Below, in pieces: positions 1 to 9,981 of a stretch of DNA of 64,000 nucleotides. Source of the DNA: Achromobacter sp. MFA1 R4 (GTDB lineage: Bacteria; Pseudomonadota; Gammaproteobacteria; Burkholderiales; Burkholderiaceae_B); NCBI RefSeq assembly GCF_900156745.1, contig NZ_LT707065.1, forward strand, positions 5,716,086-5,780,085. The letters are read 5' to 3'. The notes beneath the pieces are model-generated. The model was not told where the DNA came from, ran no database searches, and saw only the letters and a list, made by a program, of their open reading frames with translations. Every line of letters begins with the position of its first letter. Positions within the stretch are counted from its first letter, which is position 1. The position numbers were made by a program, and so were the translations under genes.

Positions 1-419
1 AGGTCCGCCAGGGCCTGCTGGGCAGCCTCGGCCGACCCTTCCAACTGCAGAACCTGTTTGCCGCCCTCGATGTCCACCCTGACGTACTGCGTCTGGCCCG
101 CCGCGAGCGGAACGGTGATCGGCGCCTTTTGCTCCTTGCGGTCCGTCGCGGTTGTGACCTCAAGGGTGCCGGCCGACCGGTCCACGAAGAAGAAGTGGCC
201 CATCTTGGATTTGCCGACCCGCGTGCCGTCCACCAGGATCGCGGGGTGCTGGGTCTTGCCGCCGTTGGCGGTCTTGGGCTGGTAGAAGTAGATGCGCCCT
301 TCGCCCGGCTGCAGCGCGGAAATCCGCGCCGACACATCGGCATAACGCGGGCCCGCGCAGCCTGCCAGCAGCGTCGCGGCGCCCAGCGCGGCAATACTCA
401 GTTTGATCCAATTCTTCAC
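1..419 (-). CDS. Putative lipoprotein, DUF2846-like, partial
   Basis: Only the first 139 codons are in the window; the 3' end runs off the left edge. The GTG start at 419 is preceded by a good GGGAGG ribosome site at normal spacing. The translation opens with a short lipoprotein signal (MKNWIKL, hydrophobic stretch, LLAGC) that puts the lipidated Cys at residue 21. The mature part contains RIYFYQPK and VDGTRVGKS segments, then an FFFVDR block, which resemble the DUF2846 family of small envelope lipoproteins. The function of that family is not established. It is the last gene of the minus-strand run, about 125 bases beyond the RNA methyltransferase gene, and could have its own promoter. The family call is from memory of motif style, so moderate. 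Confidence 0.6.
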   Translation of the reverse strand, partial: MKNWIKLSIAALGAATLLAGCAGPRYADVSARISALQPGEGRIYFYQPKTANGGKTQHPAILVDGTRVGKSKMGHFFFVDRSAGTLEVTTATDRKEQKAPITVPLAAGQTQYVRVDIEGGKQVLQLEGSAEAAQQALAD

Positions 420-544
420 GCGTCGCCTCCCAGGTCGAAATGCGCGTGACGCCCGCCTCCACGGCGGCGTCCTGCGCGGACGCGGCAGTATAAGGCGGGT
501 CTGCGGCCCTCAATAGGCGGAAAAGCGGGGAATCCTGAACCAGA

Positions 545-1333
545 TCAACCGGCGCGCGGGGCGCTGGCCTGCCTGCGCTGCTCGAACAGGCAGATCGCCG
601 CCGCCGCGCCGACGTTCAGCGACTCCACCGCGCCGGCGTCATGCGGGATGCGGACCTTCAGGGTCGCGGCCGCGAGCAGCGCCGGGGCCACCCCCTGGCC
701 TTCGTGGCCGAACACCCATGCGCACCGCTCGGGAAGCCTGCCCTCGTAGAGGTCACGCGCCCCGTCCAGGGCGGTGGCAACCAGAGGAACGCGCAACCGG
801 GGCAGCAAGGCCTCCAGGTCCACATGCTCGTGGATGGCAAGGGCGAAATGGGCGCCCTGGCCGCTGCGCAGCACCTTCGGGGACCAGGCGGCGGCGGTAC
901 CAGTCGCCAGGAACACCCGTTTCACCCCCGCCGCGGCGCACGTGCGCAAGAGCGTGCCCACATTGCCGGGGTCCTGGATGCGGTCAAAAAGCACGCAGGT
1001 TTCGTCGACCTGGTCTGGCGGCGCCGGCACAGGCGGCGTCACCACGAAGGCGACGCCCTGCCCGCTTTCCACCGCGGCAAGCGCGTGCATCAGCCGGGCA
1101 TCCAGCGCCAGGCTGATGCGGTCGGAAACGCCCGCGGCGAGGGCCGCGATGTCGGGGTGGGACAGGCGTTCGACATCGAAGATCGCCTGATCGGGCTCGC
1201 CATGGTGCTGCAGCCATGCCTGGCACAGGTGCACGCCGTCCAGCAGCACCGGGGCGCCGCGCTTGCCCGCCGTGCCGGCCAGCTTGGCCAGCGCCTTGAC
1301 CGCGGGGTTGTCGCGGGAACTGATGTGCTTCAT
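545..1333 (-). CDS. TrmH/SpoU-family RNA 2'-O-methyltransferase
   Basis: A 262-residue SPOUT-class enzyme expected to transfer a methyl group from S-adenosylmethionine to a ribose 2'-OH of rRNA or tRNA in the cytoplasm. The N-terminal part looks like the substrate-binding domain ([12 protein letters not shown]). The C-terminal part carries the three SpoU motifs in order: [24 protein letters not shown], and [19 protein letters not shown], which forms the trefoil-knot cofactor site. The ATG overlaps the rnhB stop by four bases (ATGA), so it is probably translationally coupled to rnhB. Upstream in-frame codons belong to an rnhB reading-frame shadow. The exact RNA target (23S or tRNA position) cannot be told from sequence alone. 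Confidence 0.88.
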   Translation of the reverse strand: MKHISSRDNPAVKALAKLAGTAGKRGAPVLLDGVHLCQAWLQHHGEPDQAIFDVERLSHPDIAALAAGVSDRISLALDARLMHALAAVESGQGVAFVVTPPVPAPPDQVDETCVLFDRIQDPGNVGTLLRTCAAAGVKRVFLATGTAAAWSPKVLRSGQGAHFALAIHEHVDLEALLPRLRVPLVATALDGARDLYEGRLPERCAWVFGHEGQGVAPALLAAATLKVRIPHDAGAVESLNVGAAAAICLFEQRRQASAPRAG

Positions 1334-1938
1334 GAGACCAGGCCGAATGCCTTGATGGGCGCAAAGCTGCGCCGGTGTTCGGCGCAAGGGCCGTGTTCGC
1401 GCAGCCGTTGCAGGTGCAGCGGCGTGCCGTAGCCCTTGTGCTGATCGAACGCATACTGGGGATACAGCGCATGCAGGCGCAGCAGGTCCGCGTCGCGCGC
1501 CGTCTTGGCGAGGATGGACGCGGCCGAGATCGCCGGCACGAGCGCATCGCCCTTGATGACCGTCTGCACAGTGCAGCGCAGCTTGGGCGCCTGGTTGCCG
1601 TCCACCAGGGCCAATTGCGGCGCGGTGGCCAGGCCCTGCACGGCGCGCTGCATCGCCAGCAGCGTGGCGCGCAGGATGTTCAGGCTGTCGATCTCCGCGA
1701 CGGTGGCGCTGGCGATGCACCAGGCCAGCGCCCGCTCCCTGATCTGCTCGGCGAGCGCCTCGCGCCGCAGCGCGGTCAGCGCCTTGGAGTCCGCGAGCCC
1801 ATCGATGTGCCGCGACGGATCCAGAATGACGGCCGCCGCATAAACCTGGCCGGCGAGCGGACCGCGGCCCGCCTCGTCCACGCCCGCCGTCAGCAAGGCG
1901 GGCTGCTCGGGCGCCACGAACAGATCAGGCTGCTCCAT
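1330..1938 (-). CDS. rnhB: Ribonuclease HII
   Basis: A 202-residue endonuclease that cuts the RNA strand of RNA-DNA hybrids and single ribonucleotides in DNA. The diagnostic N-terminal motif [12 protein letters not shown] is present, with the first two catalytic acids at Asp21 and Glu22. The later SILAKTARD segment and the [13 protein letters not shown] segment are also typical of the family. Its start lies 14 bases inside the end of lpxB, so it is the distal part of the lpx operon, as in many proteobacteria. The stop overlaps the next gene (RNA methyltransferase) by four bases. Length and motifs are normal. Confidence 0.96.
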   Translation of the reverse strand: MEQPDLFVAPEQPALLTAGVDEAGRGPLAGQVYAAAVILDPSRHIDGLADSKALTALRREALAEQIRERALAWCIASATVAEIDSLNILRATLLAMQRAVQGLATAPQLALVDGNQAPKLRCTVQTVIKGDALVPAISAASILAKTARDADLLRLHALYPQYAFDQHKGYGTPLHLQRLREHGPCAEHRRSFAPIKAFGLVS

Positions 1939-3121
1939 CGGCCACCTCCAGGATCGCCTGCGCGGCCAGCGCCGGCGTGTCTCGCAACAGGTCCTGATGC
2001 ATGGCGGTGAACCGGGACTCCACGCGCGCGATCAGCGCGTCGTCGGTCAATGCCTGCCAGGTCGCTTCGGCCAGTTTATCGGGCGTGGCATCGTCCTGCA
2101 AAAGCTCCGGCACGACGAAGTCGCGCAGCAGCACATTGGGCAGCCCCACCCACGGCAGATAGGGGCGCTGCTGACCCGATTTCCAGGACATGATGCGCCG
2201 CATCCAGGGCGACAGCACGTACGAAATCACCATGGGACGCTTGAACAGCGCCGTCTCCAGCGTGGCGGTGCCGCTGGCCACGAGCACCGCCGTGGCGGCC
2301 TCCATCACGGACCAGGCCACCGGCGCCTTGCGGTCGCCGCCTTCGCCGTGCAGATCGTGGGCAGTGACGCAGCGCAGCCCGGGCACCGGGTACTGAGCCA
2401 GGATCTCCAGGAATTCCGCCCGCCGCTGGTCGTTGACCATGGGGACGATGCATTGCAGCGCGGGATCTTTCTTCAGCAATTGCTGCGCGGCCTGCAGGAA
2501 ACGCGGCGCCAGGAGGCGGATCTCCGACGAGCGGCTGCCGGGCAGGATCGCCAGCACGCGCGCGCCCTGGTCGATGCCCAGGCGTTCCCGGGCCGCGGCA
2601 CGGTCGGGCTGCATCGGCACCGCGCCGGCCAGCGGATGGCCCACGTAGGTGACAGGGATGCCTTCCTTGCGGTAAATCTCTTCCTCGAACGGAAACAGCA
2701 CCAGCATGTGCGAGACCGATTCGCGGATTTTGTGGATGCGCTCGTAGCGCCAGGCCCAGATCGAGGGGCCGACGAAATGCACCGTCGGCGTGCCGGCCTG
2801 CCGCAGCTGGTGTTCCAGCCGCAGGTTGAAGTCGGGCGCGTCGATGCCGACGAATACGGAGGGGGGCTGGGCGAGCCAGCGACGCTTGACGTCGCGATAC
2901 GTGGCCAACAGGCTGGGCAGGCGCTTGAGCGCGTCCACGTACCCGAACACCGTCAGCGCATGCATCGGATGCCAGGCTTCGAAGTCGTGGGCCTGCATCT
3001 GGGGCCCGCCGATGCCCTCGCAATGGACGCTGCCGTCGCGCGCTTGCAGACCGGCAATGATGCGCCCGGCCAGCAGGTCGCCCGAAGGCTCGCCGGCCAC
3101 CATGCCGATCCGCGGGCTCAT
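1925..3121 (-). CDS. lpxB: Lipid-A-disaccharide synthase
   Basis: A 398-residue GT-B glycosyltransferase (family GT19) at the inner face of the cytoplasmic membrane. It condenses UDP-2,3-diacylglucosamine with lipid X to form the beta-1,6 lipid A disaccharide. The N-terminal GEPSGD motif (residues 10-15) and the central [18 protein letters not shown] block are characteristic, as is the [10 protein letters not shown] donor-binding segment. I start it at the ATG at 3121, which overlaps the lpxA stop as ATGA; open codons further upstream are an lpxA frame shadow. lpxD, fabZ, lpxA and lpxB are contiguous, giving a lipid A module. Confidence 0.96.
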   Translation of the reverse strand: MSPRIGMVAGEPSGDLLAGRIIAGLQARDGSVHCEGIGGPQMQAHDFEAWHPMHALTVFGYVDALKRLPSLLATYRDVKRRWLAQPPSVFVGIDAPDFNLRLEHQLRQAGTPTVHFVGPSIWAWRYERIHKIRESVSHMLVLFPFEEEIYRKEGIPVTYVGHPLAGAVPMQPDRAAARERLGIDQGARVLAILPGSRSSEIRLLAPRFLQAAQQLLKKDPALQCIVPMVNDQRRAEFLEILAQYPVPGLRCVTAHDLHGEGGDRKAPVAWSVMEAATAVLVASGTATLETALFKRPMVISYVLSPWMRRIMSWKSGQQRPYLPWVGLPNVLLRDFVVPELLQDDATPDKLAEATWQALTDDALIARVESRFTAMHQDLLRDTPALAAQAILEVADGAA

Positions 3122-3912
3122 GGGCGGATGATGCCGCGGGACGCGACGTCCAGGAAATCCAGCAGGGTCTGCAGATGCTCGGCGGCTTCGGGGACGGCCT
3201 GCTGCCGTTCGCGCAATTCGGCGCGCGCCTCGTCCAGGGGCAGGCCCCGGCGGTAGATGATCTTGTAGGCTTCGCGCAGGGCCGAGATGGCGGCCGGCGT
3301 AAAGCCGCGGCGCTTCAGGCCTTCGACGTTGATCCCCACTGGACGGCAGGGGTTGCCCGCGGCCAGCACGAACGGCGGCGTGTCCTGCATGAGCGAACTG
3401 TTGCCGCCCGTCATGGTGTGCGCGCCGACCCGGGAAAATTGATGCACGCCGGTCAGGCCGCCGATGATGGCCCAGTCGCCCACATGGACGTGGCCGCCCA
3501 GTTGGACCGAGTTCGCCAGGATCGTATGGCTGCCGATGTGGCAATCGTGTGCGACGTGGACATAGGCCATGATCCAGTTGTCGTCGCCCAGCGTGGTCTC
3601 GCCGCCATCTTGCGTCGTGCCGGTATTCAGCGTGACGAATTCGCGAACCGTGTTGCGGTCGCCGATCGTCAGGCGGGTGGCTTCGCCCGCGTACTTCTTG
3701 TCCTGCGGCATGCCCCCGATGGAGCAATACCGGTAGAAGCGGTTGTCGCGACCGATGGTGGTCACGCCGTCGACCATGCAGTAAGGACCGATCTCGGTAC
3801 CCGCACCGATGGTCACATCGGGCCCCACCACTGCGAACGGGCCGATGACCGCGGTCGGGTCGATTTTTGCCGCCGGATCGACGACAGCGGTGGGATGGAT
3901 GTTTCCTGCCAT
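3118..3912 (-). CDS. lpxA: UDP-N-acetylglucosamine O-acyltransferase
   Basis: A 264-residue left-handed beta-helix acyltransferase, a soluble cytoplasmic trimer that catalyses the first step of lipid A synthesis by moving a 3-hydroxyacyl chain from acyl carrier protein to UDP-GlcNAc. Hexapeptide repeats fill roughly residues 5-185 and a helical C-terminal region follows. The catalytic His corresponds to His122 in the VAHDCHIG segment (family knowledge: His125 in E. coli). fabZ ends directly against its start with no gap, and it overlaps lpxB by ATGA, so translation along this trio is probably coupled. Confidence 0.96.
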   Translation of the reverse strand: MAGNIHPTAVVDPAAKIDPTAVIGPFAVVGPDVTIGAGTEIGPYCMVDGVTTIGRDNRFYRYCSIGGMPQDKKYAGEATRLTIGDRNTVREFVTLNTGTTQDGGETTLGDDNWIMAYVHVAHDCHIGSHTILANSVQLGGHVHVGDWAIIGGLTGVHQFSRVGAHTMTGGNSSLMQDTPPFVLAAGNPCRPVGINVEGLKRRGFTPAAISALREAYKIIYRRGLPLDEARAELRERQQAVPEAAEHLQTLLDFLDVASRGIIRP

Positions 3913-4368
3913 TTACTCTTCCAGGCTGCGAATCGCGCACATCAGCTTGGCCGACGCCACTTCCTGGCCGTCGACCGTCGCGCGTGCTTGATACTTACAG
4001 ATGCTGCGGCTCAGGCGCTCGGCTTCGACCTCGATGCGCAGTTGATCGCCCGGGACGACGGGGCGGCGGAAGCGCGCGCCGTCGATGCCGACCAGATAAT
4101 AGGCCGTCTTGGAACCTTCGCACTTGAGCCCGCCGTTTTCATCCGTGAAGGAAAACAGCGCCGAAGCCTGCGCCATGGCTTCAACGATGAGCACGCCCGG
4201 CATCACCGGATGGTGAGGAAAGTGACCGGTGAAGAACGGCTCGTTGATCGAGACGTTCTTGATGGCGACGATGGACTTGCCAGGCACCATTTCAACAACA
4301 CGGTCAATCAGCAGCATCGGGTAGCGATGCGGCAGCCTCTCCATGATCCCCTTGATGTCGAGTTCCAT
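3913..4368 (-). CDS. fabZ: 3-hydroxyacyl-[acyl-carrier-protein] dehydratase FabZ
   Basis: A 151-residue hot-dog fold dehydratase that removes water from 3-hydroxyacyl-ACP in fatty acid elongation. The active-site His and Glu are recognisable as His49 in [15 protein letters not shown] and Glu63 in LIVEAMAQ. FabZ competes with LpxA and LpxD for the same 3-hydroxyacyl-ACP pool, and the gene sits between lpxD and lpxA, the usual proteobacterial arrangement that balances fatty acid and lipid A flux. About 67 bases separate it from lpxD upstream. Length is normal. Confidence 0.96.
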   Translation of the reverse strand: MELDIKGIMERLPHRYPMLLIDRVVEMVPGKSIVAIKNVSINEPFFTGHFPHHPVMPGVLIVEAMAQASALFSFTDENGGLKCEGSKTAYYLVGIDGARFRRPVVPGDQLRIEVEAERLSRSICKYQARATVDGQEVASAKLMCAIRSLEE

Positions 4369-4435
4369 TTTTCTATGCGTTCCTGCGAAATTAAATAATG
4401 TGGCGGCGCGCGCGCGCCAGGGCGGCGACAGCGCC

Positions 4436-5533
4436 CTAGTCCTTTTCCAGCGTGCGCACGCGGCGGCGCAATTGCGCCAACTGTTGTATCACGGCGGCAT
4501 TGCGCTGCCAGTCGCCGTGCTCCGCATACGGGAAGACCCCGGTATAGCGGCCCGGCTTGGAAATATTGGACGTCACTGCCGTGCCGCCCGAAATGTGTAC
4601 GTCATCGCCCAGGACCAGGTGGCCCGAGAGCATCGCGGCGCCGCCGATGGTGCAGCGTTCGCCGATGGTGGTTGAACCCGCCACGCCCACGCACGCCGCC
4701 ATTGCGGTATGCGCGCCGATGCGACAGTTGTGGCCGACCATGATCTGGTTGTCCAGCTTGACGCCGTCCGCCAGCACGGTGTCTTCGAGCGCGCCGCGGT
4801 CGACGGTGGTGTTGGCGCCGATCTCGACGTCGTCGCCCAGCGACACGCCGCCGAACTGCGGGATCTTGCCCCAGGCGCCGTTGCCCAGCGAGGGATCGGG
4901 CGCGAACCCGAAGCCGTCGGCGCCCAGCACCGCACCGCTGTGCAGAATGACCCGCGCGCCGATCTTCACGCCTTCATAGAGCGTGACGTTGGCATGCAGG
5001 CGCCCGTCAGGCCCGATGGACGACCCCGCGCCGATGACGCAACCGGGACCCAGCACCGTGCCGCGGCCGATGCGCGCACCGGACTCGACGACGCAATTGG
5101 GGCCGATGCGCACGCCCTCTTCGATGATCGCGTCGGGCGCGACCACGGCGGAGGCATGGGTTTCAGCGGGCATCGCGGGCCTGCGGGCAGTGTCGAACCA
5201 CTGCGCAATGCGCGCGTAGAGCAGATAGGGATGCTTGCAGACGACCAGCGCGAAAGACGGCCGGTCGCTGCCCTGGGCTTCGAGGGCCTCGGCGACCTCG
5301 GGCGAGACGATGACCGCCCCGGCTCCGGTTGCGCCAAGCTGGCTTTGATAGCGGGGATTGGACAGGAACGAGAGTTCCTGGCGGCCGGCCGAAGCCAGGG
5401 TTCCGATGCCGCAGACCCGCATGGGGTCTGCGCCGGACACCTCACTGATGCGCCAGTCCATACCCTGGGTATTGGCGGCGCTCAACAGGGCTTCAAGCGT
5501 TGGCGCGCGGGCAAGATCCAGTAAAACCGGCAT
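4436..5533 (-). CDS. lpxD: UDP-3-O-acylglucosamine N-acyltransferase
   Basis: A 365-residue acyltransferase for the third step of lipid A synthesis. It adds a 3-hydroxyacyl chain from ACP to the 2-amino group of UDP-3-O-acylglucosamine. Residues 1 to about 110 form the uridine-binding domain ([13 protein letters not shown]). Residues about 120-330 are hexapeptide repeats of a left-handed beta-helix. His268 in the MVGHNCRIG segment aligns with the catalytic His of the family. It follows ompH after only 17 bases, so the ompH-lpxD pair is cotranscribed, linking periplasmic chaperone and lipid A synthesis genes. Confidence 0.96.
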   Translation of the reverse strand: MPVLLDLARAPTLEALLSAANTQGMDWRISEVSGADPMRVCGIGTLASAGRQELSFLSNPRYQSQLGATGAGAVIVSPEVAEALEAQGSDRPSFALVVCKHPYLLYARIAQWFDTARRPAMPAETHASAVVAPDAIIEEGVRIGPNCVVESGARIGRGTVLGPGCVIGAGSSIGPDGRLHANVTLYEGVKIGARVILHSGAVLGADGFGFAPDPSLGNGAWGKIPQFGGVSLGDDVEIGANTTVDRGALEDTVLADGVKLDNQIMVGHNCRIGAHTAMAACVGVAGSTTIGERCTIGGAAMLSGHLVLGDDVHISGGTAVTSNISKPGRYTGVFPYAEHGDWQRNAAVIQQLAQLRRRVRTLEKD

Positions 5534-5550
5534 GGCTAGACGGGTATCGC

Positions 5551-6111
5551 TTACTTGCCCAGGCTCTGGATCACCTTGTCGGTGATGTCGATGCGCGGGT
5601 TGACCGTCACCGCGTCCTGGATGATCAGGTCGTAGCTTTCTTGCTCGGCGATGCGCTTGATGGCTTCATTGGCCTTGGACACGATCGTGGAGAACTCTTC
5701 GTTGCGGCGGCGGTTGAAGTCCTCCTGGAACTCGCGGCGCTTGCGCTGCAGGTCGGTATCCAGGTTGGCCAGTTCGCGCTGGCGCTTGACGCGGTCGGAT
5801 TCCGACAGGACGGGTGCGTCCTTGTCGAATTTCTCGGCTTGCGAGCGCAGGCTGTTGTTCAGGCGTTGGAGTTCGTCGTCGCGCTTCTTGAATTCGGCTT
5901 CGATCTTGCTTTGCGCAGTCTTGGCCGGACCCGATTCGCGCAGGATGCGTTCGGTATTGACGAAACCGATCTTGGTGCCTTGCGCTTGCGCGGGGATCGC
6001 GGCAGCCGAACCGAGAATGAGCGCACCCACCAGGGCAATGGAGCCGCCCAGCTTGCCACGGCGCTTGGCGCCCAGCGTCTTCGATGATTTAAGTGCGAAA
6101 TCAGACATCAT
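5551..6111 (-). CDS. skp: Periplasmic chaperone OmpH/Skp
   Basis: A 186-residue Skp family protein that holds unfolded outer-membrane proteins in the periplasm on their way to the Bam complex. A long positively charged leader and signal peptide (roughly residues 1-44, ending AIPAQAQG) precede the small beta core (TKIGFVNTERIL). A highly charged alpha-helical region (about 60-150) forms the tentacles. The start chosen is the first of two adjacent ATGs, with AAGGTGAG at correct spacing. The gene follows bamA by 109 bases and is its natural functional partner. Confidence 0.93.
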   Translation of the reverse strand: MMSDFALKSSKTLGAKRRGKLGGSIALVGALILGSAAAIPAQAQGTKIGFVNTERILRESGPAKTAQSKIEAEFKKRDDELQRLNNSLRSQAEKFDKDAPVLSESDRVKRQRELANLDTDLQRKRREFQEDFNRRRNEEFSTIVSKANEAIKRIAEQESYDLIIQDAVTVNPRIDITDKVIQSLGK

Positions 6112-6220
6112 GAAAATCTCACCTTCCAGTAAGGCAAAGCCAAAGTGTGTATTGTGCCACTAAACAGCAAGGACGCCGGGCCGGGAGGCCGCGCCCTTGT
6201 TTTCAAGAGTAACGCCTCGC

Positions 6221-8554
6221 TCAGAATCCGGTTCCGATCTGGAACTGGAAGCTTTGCTTGTCGTCGCCCTGCTTGGCGTTGAGCGGCCGCGCATACGACA
6301 GTTGCAGCGGACCCATCGGCGACTGCCACGACAGGCCGATACCCGCCGAGAAACGCCAGCCGCACGGATCCTCGACCTCGGTGTTGTCGCGCCCGCGGGT
6401 GCAGCTCAGGCCGCTGCCCGCCGACACCTGACCGGCATCGCTGAAGACGAACCAGCGCAGCGTGCGGTCCTTGGACGCGCCCGGGAACGGCAGGTAAAGC
6501 TGGGCGTTGGCCACGATGCGGCGCGTGCCGCCCAGGTAATCGCCCGTCTTGACGTCGCGCGGACCCAGCGACGAGCCTTCGTAGCCGCGGACGGTGCCGA
6601 TACCGCCGGCGTACACGTTCTTGATGACCGGGTAATCCTTGCTGCCGTAGCTCTGGCCCCAGTCCACCATGCCGTTCAGCGCCAGCGTGTACGAGCCGCC
6701 CAGCGGCACGTAGTACTGCTGCTGCGCCGTCAGCATCGTGTATTGCAGATCGATGGTCGACAGGTCGGCCTTCAGGCGGGTGTACGAACCCTTGGTCGGC
6801 GCCAGGGCGCTGTCGCGCGTGTCCTTGGACCAGCCGGCGCTGAAGATCACCGCGTTCGTCGAATCGCCGTATTGGTCGACGAAGTTCTCGTAGGCCGCCG
6901 GCGAGTTGTCGTACAGGTCGATCTGGTTGCGTTCGAAGTTGCCGCCCAGGAAGATGCGGTCGTACTCCGAGATCGGGATACCGAAGTTCATGCCCAGGCC
7001 CATGGCCTTGACGCGGTAGTCGCCGTCGTTGTTGTTCCAGGGCTCGGTCACGCGGTAGTAGGCGGACGTCGTGCGGCTGATGCCATCCTTGGTCCAGTAC
7101 GGATCGGTGTGCGACAGCACCACGGCGCGGTTCGTCTTGCTGGTATTCAGTTGCAGCGTCAGGTTCGTGCCGCTGCCAAAGACGTTGTCTTCGCTGATGC
7201 CGGCCGACAGAATGGCCTTTTCGGACGAGCCGTAGCCCACGCCCAGGTTGATCATGCCGGTGGGCTTTTCCTTCACGTCGACGTTGACGTCGACCTGGTC
7301 GGGCGAACCCGGGACCGGGTCGGTCTTGACGTTGACGTCGCTGAAGTAACCCAGGCGGTCGACGCGGTCGCGCGAGGTCTTGATGTCACCGGCGTCGTAC
7401 CAGGCGGCTTCCTGCTGGCGCATTTCGCGGCGCACGACTTCGTCGCGGGTGCGGGTGTTGCCGCCGATCTGGATGCGGCGCACGTACACGCGGCGGCTGG
7501 GATCGACGTAGAAGGTCAGGTCGGCTTCGTGCTTGGCACGGTCGAGCTGCGGGTTCGGGTTGACGTTGGCGAACGCATAGCCCAGTTCACCCAGGTAGTC
7601 GGTGATCGCCTTGGCCGAATCGTTGGTCTTGGCGGCCGAGAAGGTCTCGCCCGCCTTGATCTGCACCAGATCGTTGATTTCCTTGTCCAGGCCCAGCAGA
7701 TTGCCGGCCAGCTTCACGCTGCGCACCTTGTAGGGTTCGCCTTCGTGGATGGTGATCGTGATGCGGATGTCCTGGCGGTCCGGGGAGATCGTGACCTGCG
7801 GCGGCTCCACGGAGAATTCCAGGTAACCCTGGTCCAGGTAGAACGAGCGCAGGCGCTCCAGGTCGCCTTCGAGCTTTTCGCGCGAATATTTATCGGTATC
7901 GGTATACCAGGTAAGCCAGCCCGGCGTCGTGAGCTTGAATTCGTCGAGCAGGTCGCTTTCGGAAAAGGCCTTGTTGCCGACGAAACGGATTTCCTGGATG
8001 CGGGCGACCGAGCCCTCGAACACGTCGAAACTCACGCCGACGCGATTGCGCGGCAGCGGTGTCACGGTGGAGGTCACTTCGACGCCGTATTTGCCCTTGG
8101 ACAGATACTGCTGCTTGAGTTCGTATTCGGCGCGCTCGAGCATGGAGCGGTCGAAAATGCGGCCCTCGGCAAAACCCACCTGCGCGAGCGACGTGGTAAT
8201 GGCCTTGGAATCGAATTCGCGCATGCCGTTGAAATTGACGGATGCGATGGTGGGACGTTCCTGCACGACCACGACGACGACATTATCGTCGGTCTGGATC
8301 TGAACGTCGGTGAAAAAGCCCGTGCCATACAAACGGCGAATGGCTTCGGTGGCTTCTTCTTCGGTGAATTTTTCACCGACCTTGACGGGGAGATAACCAA
8401 AGACGGTGCCGGCGTCGGTTCGTTGGATACCCTCTACGCGGATATCCCGCACGACAAAGGGTTCGAAGGCATGGGCCAGGGCCGGCAACAGCAATGCGGC
8501 TACGAGACCCGGCAGTACACCCTTTTTGTGATGAAACATCCGGCGAAAAGACAT
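6221..8554 (-). CDS. bamA: Outer membrane protein assembly factor BamA
   Basis: A 777-residue Omp85 protein, the essential outer-membrane insertase for beta-barrel proteins. The signal peptide ends around ALAHAFEPF. The N-terminal half has repeated POTRA domains (start FVVRDIRVEGIQRTDAGTVF) covering about residues 25-345. The C-terminal half is a 16-strand barrel with the conserved GSSLGPRD region and it ends in Phe (FQIGTGF), the usual barrel-insertion signal. I chose the ATG at 8554 (MSFRRMF) over a TTG eight codons earlier because GAGG lies about 10 bases in front of the ATG. rseP is immediately upstream, ompH downstream. Confidence 0.95.
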   Translation of the reverse strand: MSFRRMFHHKKGVLPGLVAALLLPALAHAFEPFVVRDIRVEGIQRTDAGTVFGYLPVKVGEKFTEEEATEAIRRLYGTGFFTDVQIQTDDNVVVVVVQERPTIASVNFNGMREFDSKAITTSLAQVGFAEGRIFDRSMLERAEYELKQQYLSKGKYGVEVTSTVTPLPRNRVGVSFDVFEGSVARIQEIRFVGNKAFSESDLLDEFKLTTPGWLTWYTDTDKYSREKLEGDLERLRSFYLDQGYLEFSVEPPQVTISPDRQDIRITITIHEGEPYKVRSVKLAGNLLGLDKEINDLVQIKAGETFSAAKTNDSAKAITDYLGELGYAFANVNPNPQLDRAKHEADLTFYVDPSRRVYVRRIQIGGNTRTRDEVVRREMRQQEAAWYDAGDIKTSRDRVDRLGYFSDVNVKTDPVPGSPDQVDVNVDVKEKPTGMINLGVGYGSSEKAILSAGISEDNVFGSGTNLTLQLNTSKTNRAVVLSHTDPYWTKDGISRTTSAYYRVTEPWNNNDGDYRVKAMGLGMNFGIPISEYDRIFLGGNFERNQIDLYDNSPAAYENFVDQYGDSTNAVIFSAGWSKDTRDSALAPTKGSYTRLKADLSTIDLQYTMLTAQQQYYVPLGGSYTLALNGMVDWGQSYGSKDYPVIKNVYAGGIGTVRGYEGSSLGPRDVKTGDYLGGTRRIVANAQLYLPFPGASKDRTLRWFVFSDAGQVSAGSGLSCTRGRDNTEVEDPCGWRFSAGIGLSWQSPMGPLQLSYARPLNAKQGDDKQSFQFQIGTGF

Positions 8555-8607
8555 CCTTGAGTATCCTCGGTCGTGCAAATGGCGGGGGATTTTATGCTAA
8601 ATCGCGT

Positions 8608-9939
8608 TCAAGTGAACAAACGCGTGAAATCGTTGAACAGCGCAAGCCCCATGAGGCTTGCCAATATACCTATGCCGGCGCGTTGTCCGATGTCGATCCA
8701 CTTCGCTGGCGGCGGGCTACCCCGCACGATTTCGACGAGATAGTACAGCAGATGGCCACCATCCAGCATAGGAATGGGAAGCAAATTTAAAACGCCAAGG
8801 CTGATGCTGATCAATGCGATATAGGCGATATACGCAACAATTCCGATGCGCGCGGTCTGGCCGGCGTAGTCGGCAATGGTGACCGGACCGCTGACATTGC
8901 GCCACGAGACGTCGCCCGTCACCATGCGTCCCATCATGCGCAGCGAGAACCAGGCGGTGTCCCACGTGCGCACCGCGCCGCGCCACAGGCTGTCGAACAC
9001 GCCATAGCGCACCGTCACCATCGGCACATTGCCGCCAAGCTGCACGCCCAGCCGGCCGATTTCCTGGCCGTTGACGACTTCCGGGCGGGGCGTGACGTTC
9101 AGGGTGACATTGGCGCCATCACGCGCGACCGTCAGCGCCAGCGTCTTGCCGGCGTTTTCCTGGATCTGCTTGACCAGCGCGCCGGTATCGGGGGCCGGCT
9201 GGCCGTTCACGGCCACGACCTGGTCGCCGGCACGCAGGCCCGCGGCCTGCCCTTCTCCGCCGTCGATCACGGCACGCACCGCCGGCTTGGGCTGGGCCAA
9301 CCGGATGCCGGCGGCGGCGAGCGGGTCGCCGGCGTCCGGATCCATCGTATTGGGAGGAAGCTGGAGTTCGCGCTGCTGGACCGATCCGGTGGGCGTGCTG
9401 ACCTCGATGCGGGCGGTGCCGCCCGTGGACATGACGTCCATCAGGCGCCAGCGCGCGTCGGACCACGAGGCGACTTCCTCACCGTCGATGGCGAGGATAC
9501 GGTCGCCAGCCAGCAGGCCGGCGCGCGCAGCGGGCGTATCGGCGGCCGGCGGCGCAATGACGGCCACCGGCTCTTCGGTACCGGCCATGTTCAGGCCCGC
9601 ATACAGGAAGACCGCAAGAATCAGGTTGAAAATGGGGCCGGCAGCCACGATGGCGATGCGCTGGCCCACAGGCTTGGTGTTGAAGGCGCCAGCCGCCAGC
9701 GCCGGGCTGGCCCCCGGCGGCGCGTCGTCCAGCATCTTGACGTAGCCGCCCAGCGGCAAGGCGGAGACCGCCCACTCGGTGCCGTGGCGGTCGGTGCGGC
9801 GCAGGATGACCTTGCCAAACCCCACCGAAAACCGCAGCACCTTCACGCCGCACAGGCGGGCAACCCAATAGTGCCCCAGCTCATGGAAAATGATCAGTGA
9901 GCCAAGCGCTACGGCAAAGGCCAGCAGGGTGAAAAGCAT
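8608..9939 (-). CDS. rseP: Site-2 protease RseP
   Basis: A 443-residue inner-membrane zinc protease that makes the second cut in the anti-sigma factor RseA and also cleaves remnant signal peptides. The zinc-binding motif HELGH is at residues 19-23 within the first transmembrane helix, and the third ligand lies in the LDG motif (Asp393) close to the C terminus. Two PDZ domains occupy about residues 115-300 (the second with GEGQAAGLRAGDQV). The location between dxr and bamA is the standard one and couples envelope stress control with outer-membrane assembly genes. Confidence 0.95.
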   Translation of the reverse strand: MLFTLLAFAVALGSLIIFHELGHYWVARLCGVKVLRFSVGFGKVILRRTDRHGTEWAVSALPLGGYVKMLDDAPPGASPALAAGAFNTKPVGQRIAIVAAGPIFNLILAVFLYAGLNMAGTEEPVAVIAPPAADTPAARAGLLAGDRILAIDGEEVASWSDARWRLMDVMSTGGTARIEVSTPTGSVQQRELQLPPNTMDPDAGDPLAAAGIRLAQPKPAVRAVIDGGEGQAAGLRAGDQVVAVNGQPAPDTGALVKQIQENAGKTLALTVARDGANVTLNVTPRPEVVNGQEIGRLGVQLGGNVPMVTVRYGVFDSLWRGAVRTWDTAWFSLRMMGRMVTGDVSWRNVSGPVTIADYAGQTARIGIVAYIAYIALISISLGVLNLLPIPMLDGGHLLYYLVEIVRGSPPPAKWIDIGQRAGIGILASLMGLALFNDFTRLFT

Positions 9940-9981
9940 GGGGTCGGAATCTAGGAAATCAGAGGCAGGCGCGGCCCGCGA

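Noticed and set aside
6197-8560. Long open frame antisense to bamA
   Set aside because: Product is Val/Ala/Arg/His-rich with no domain; it arises from the codon bias of bamA on the other strand.
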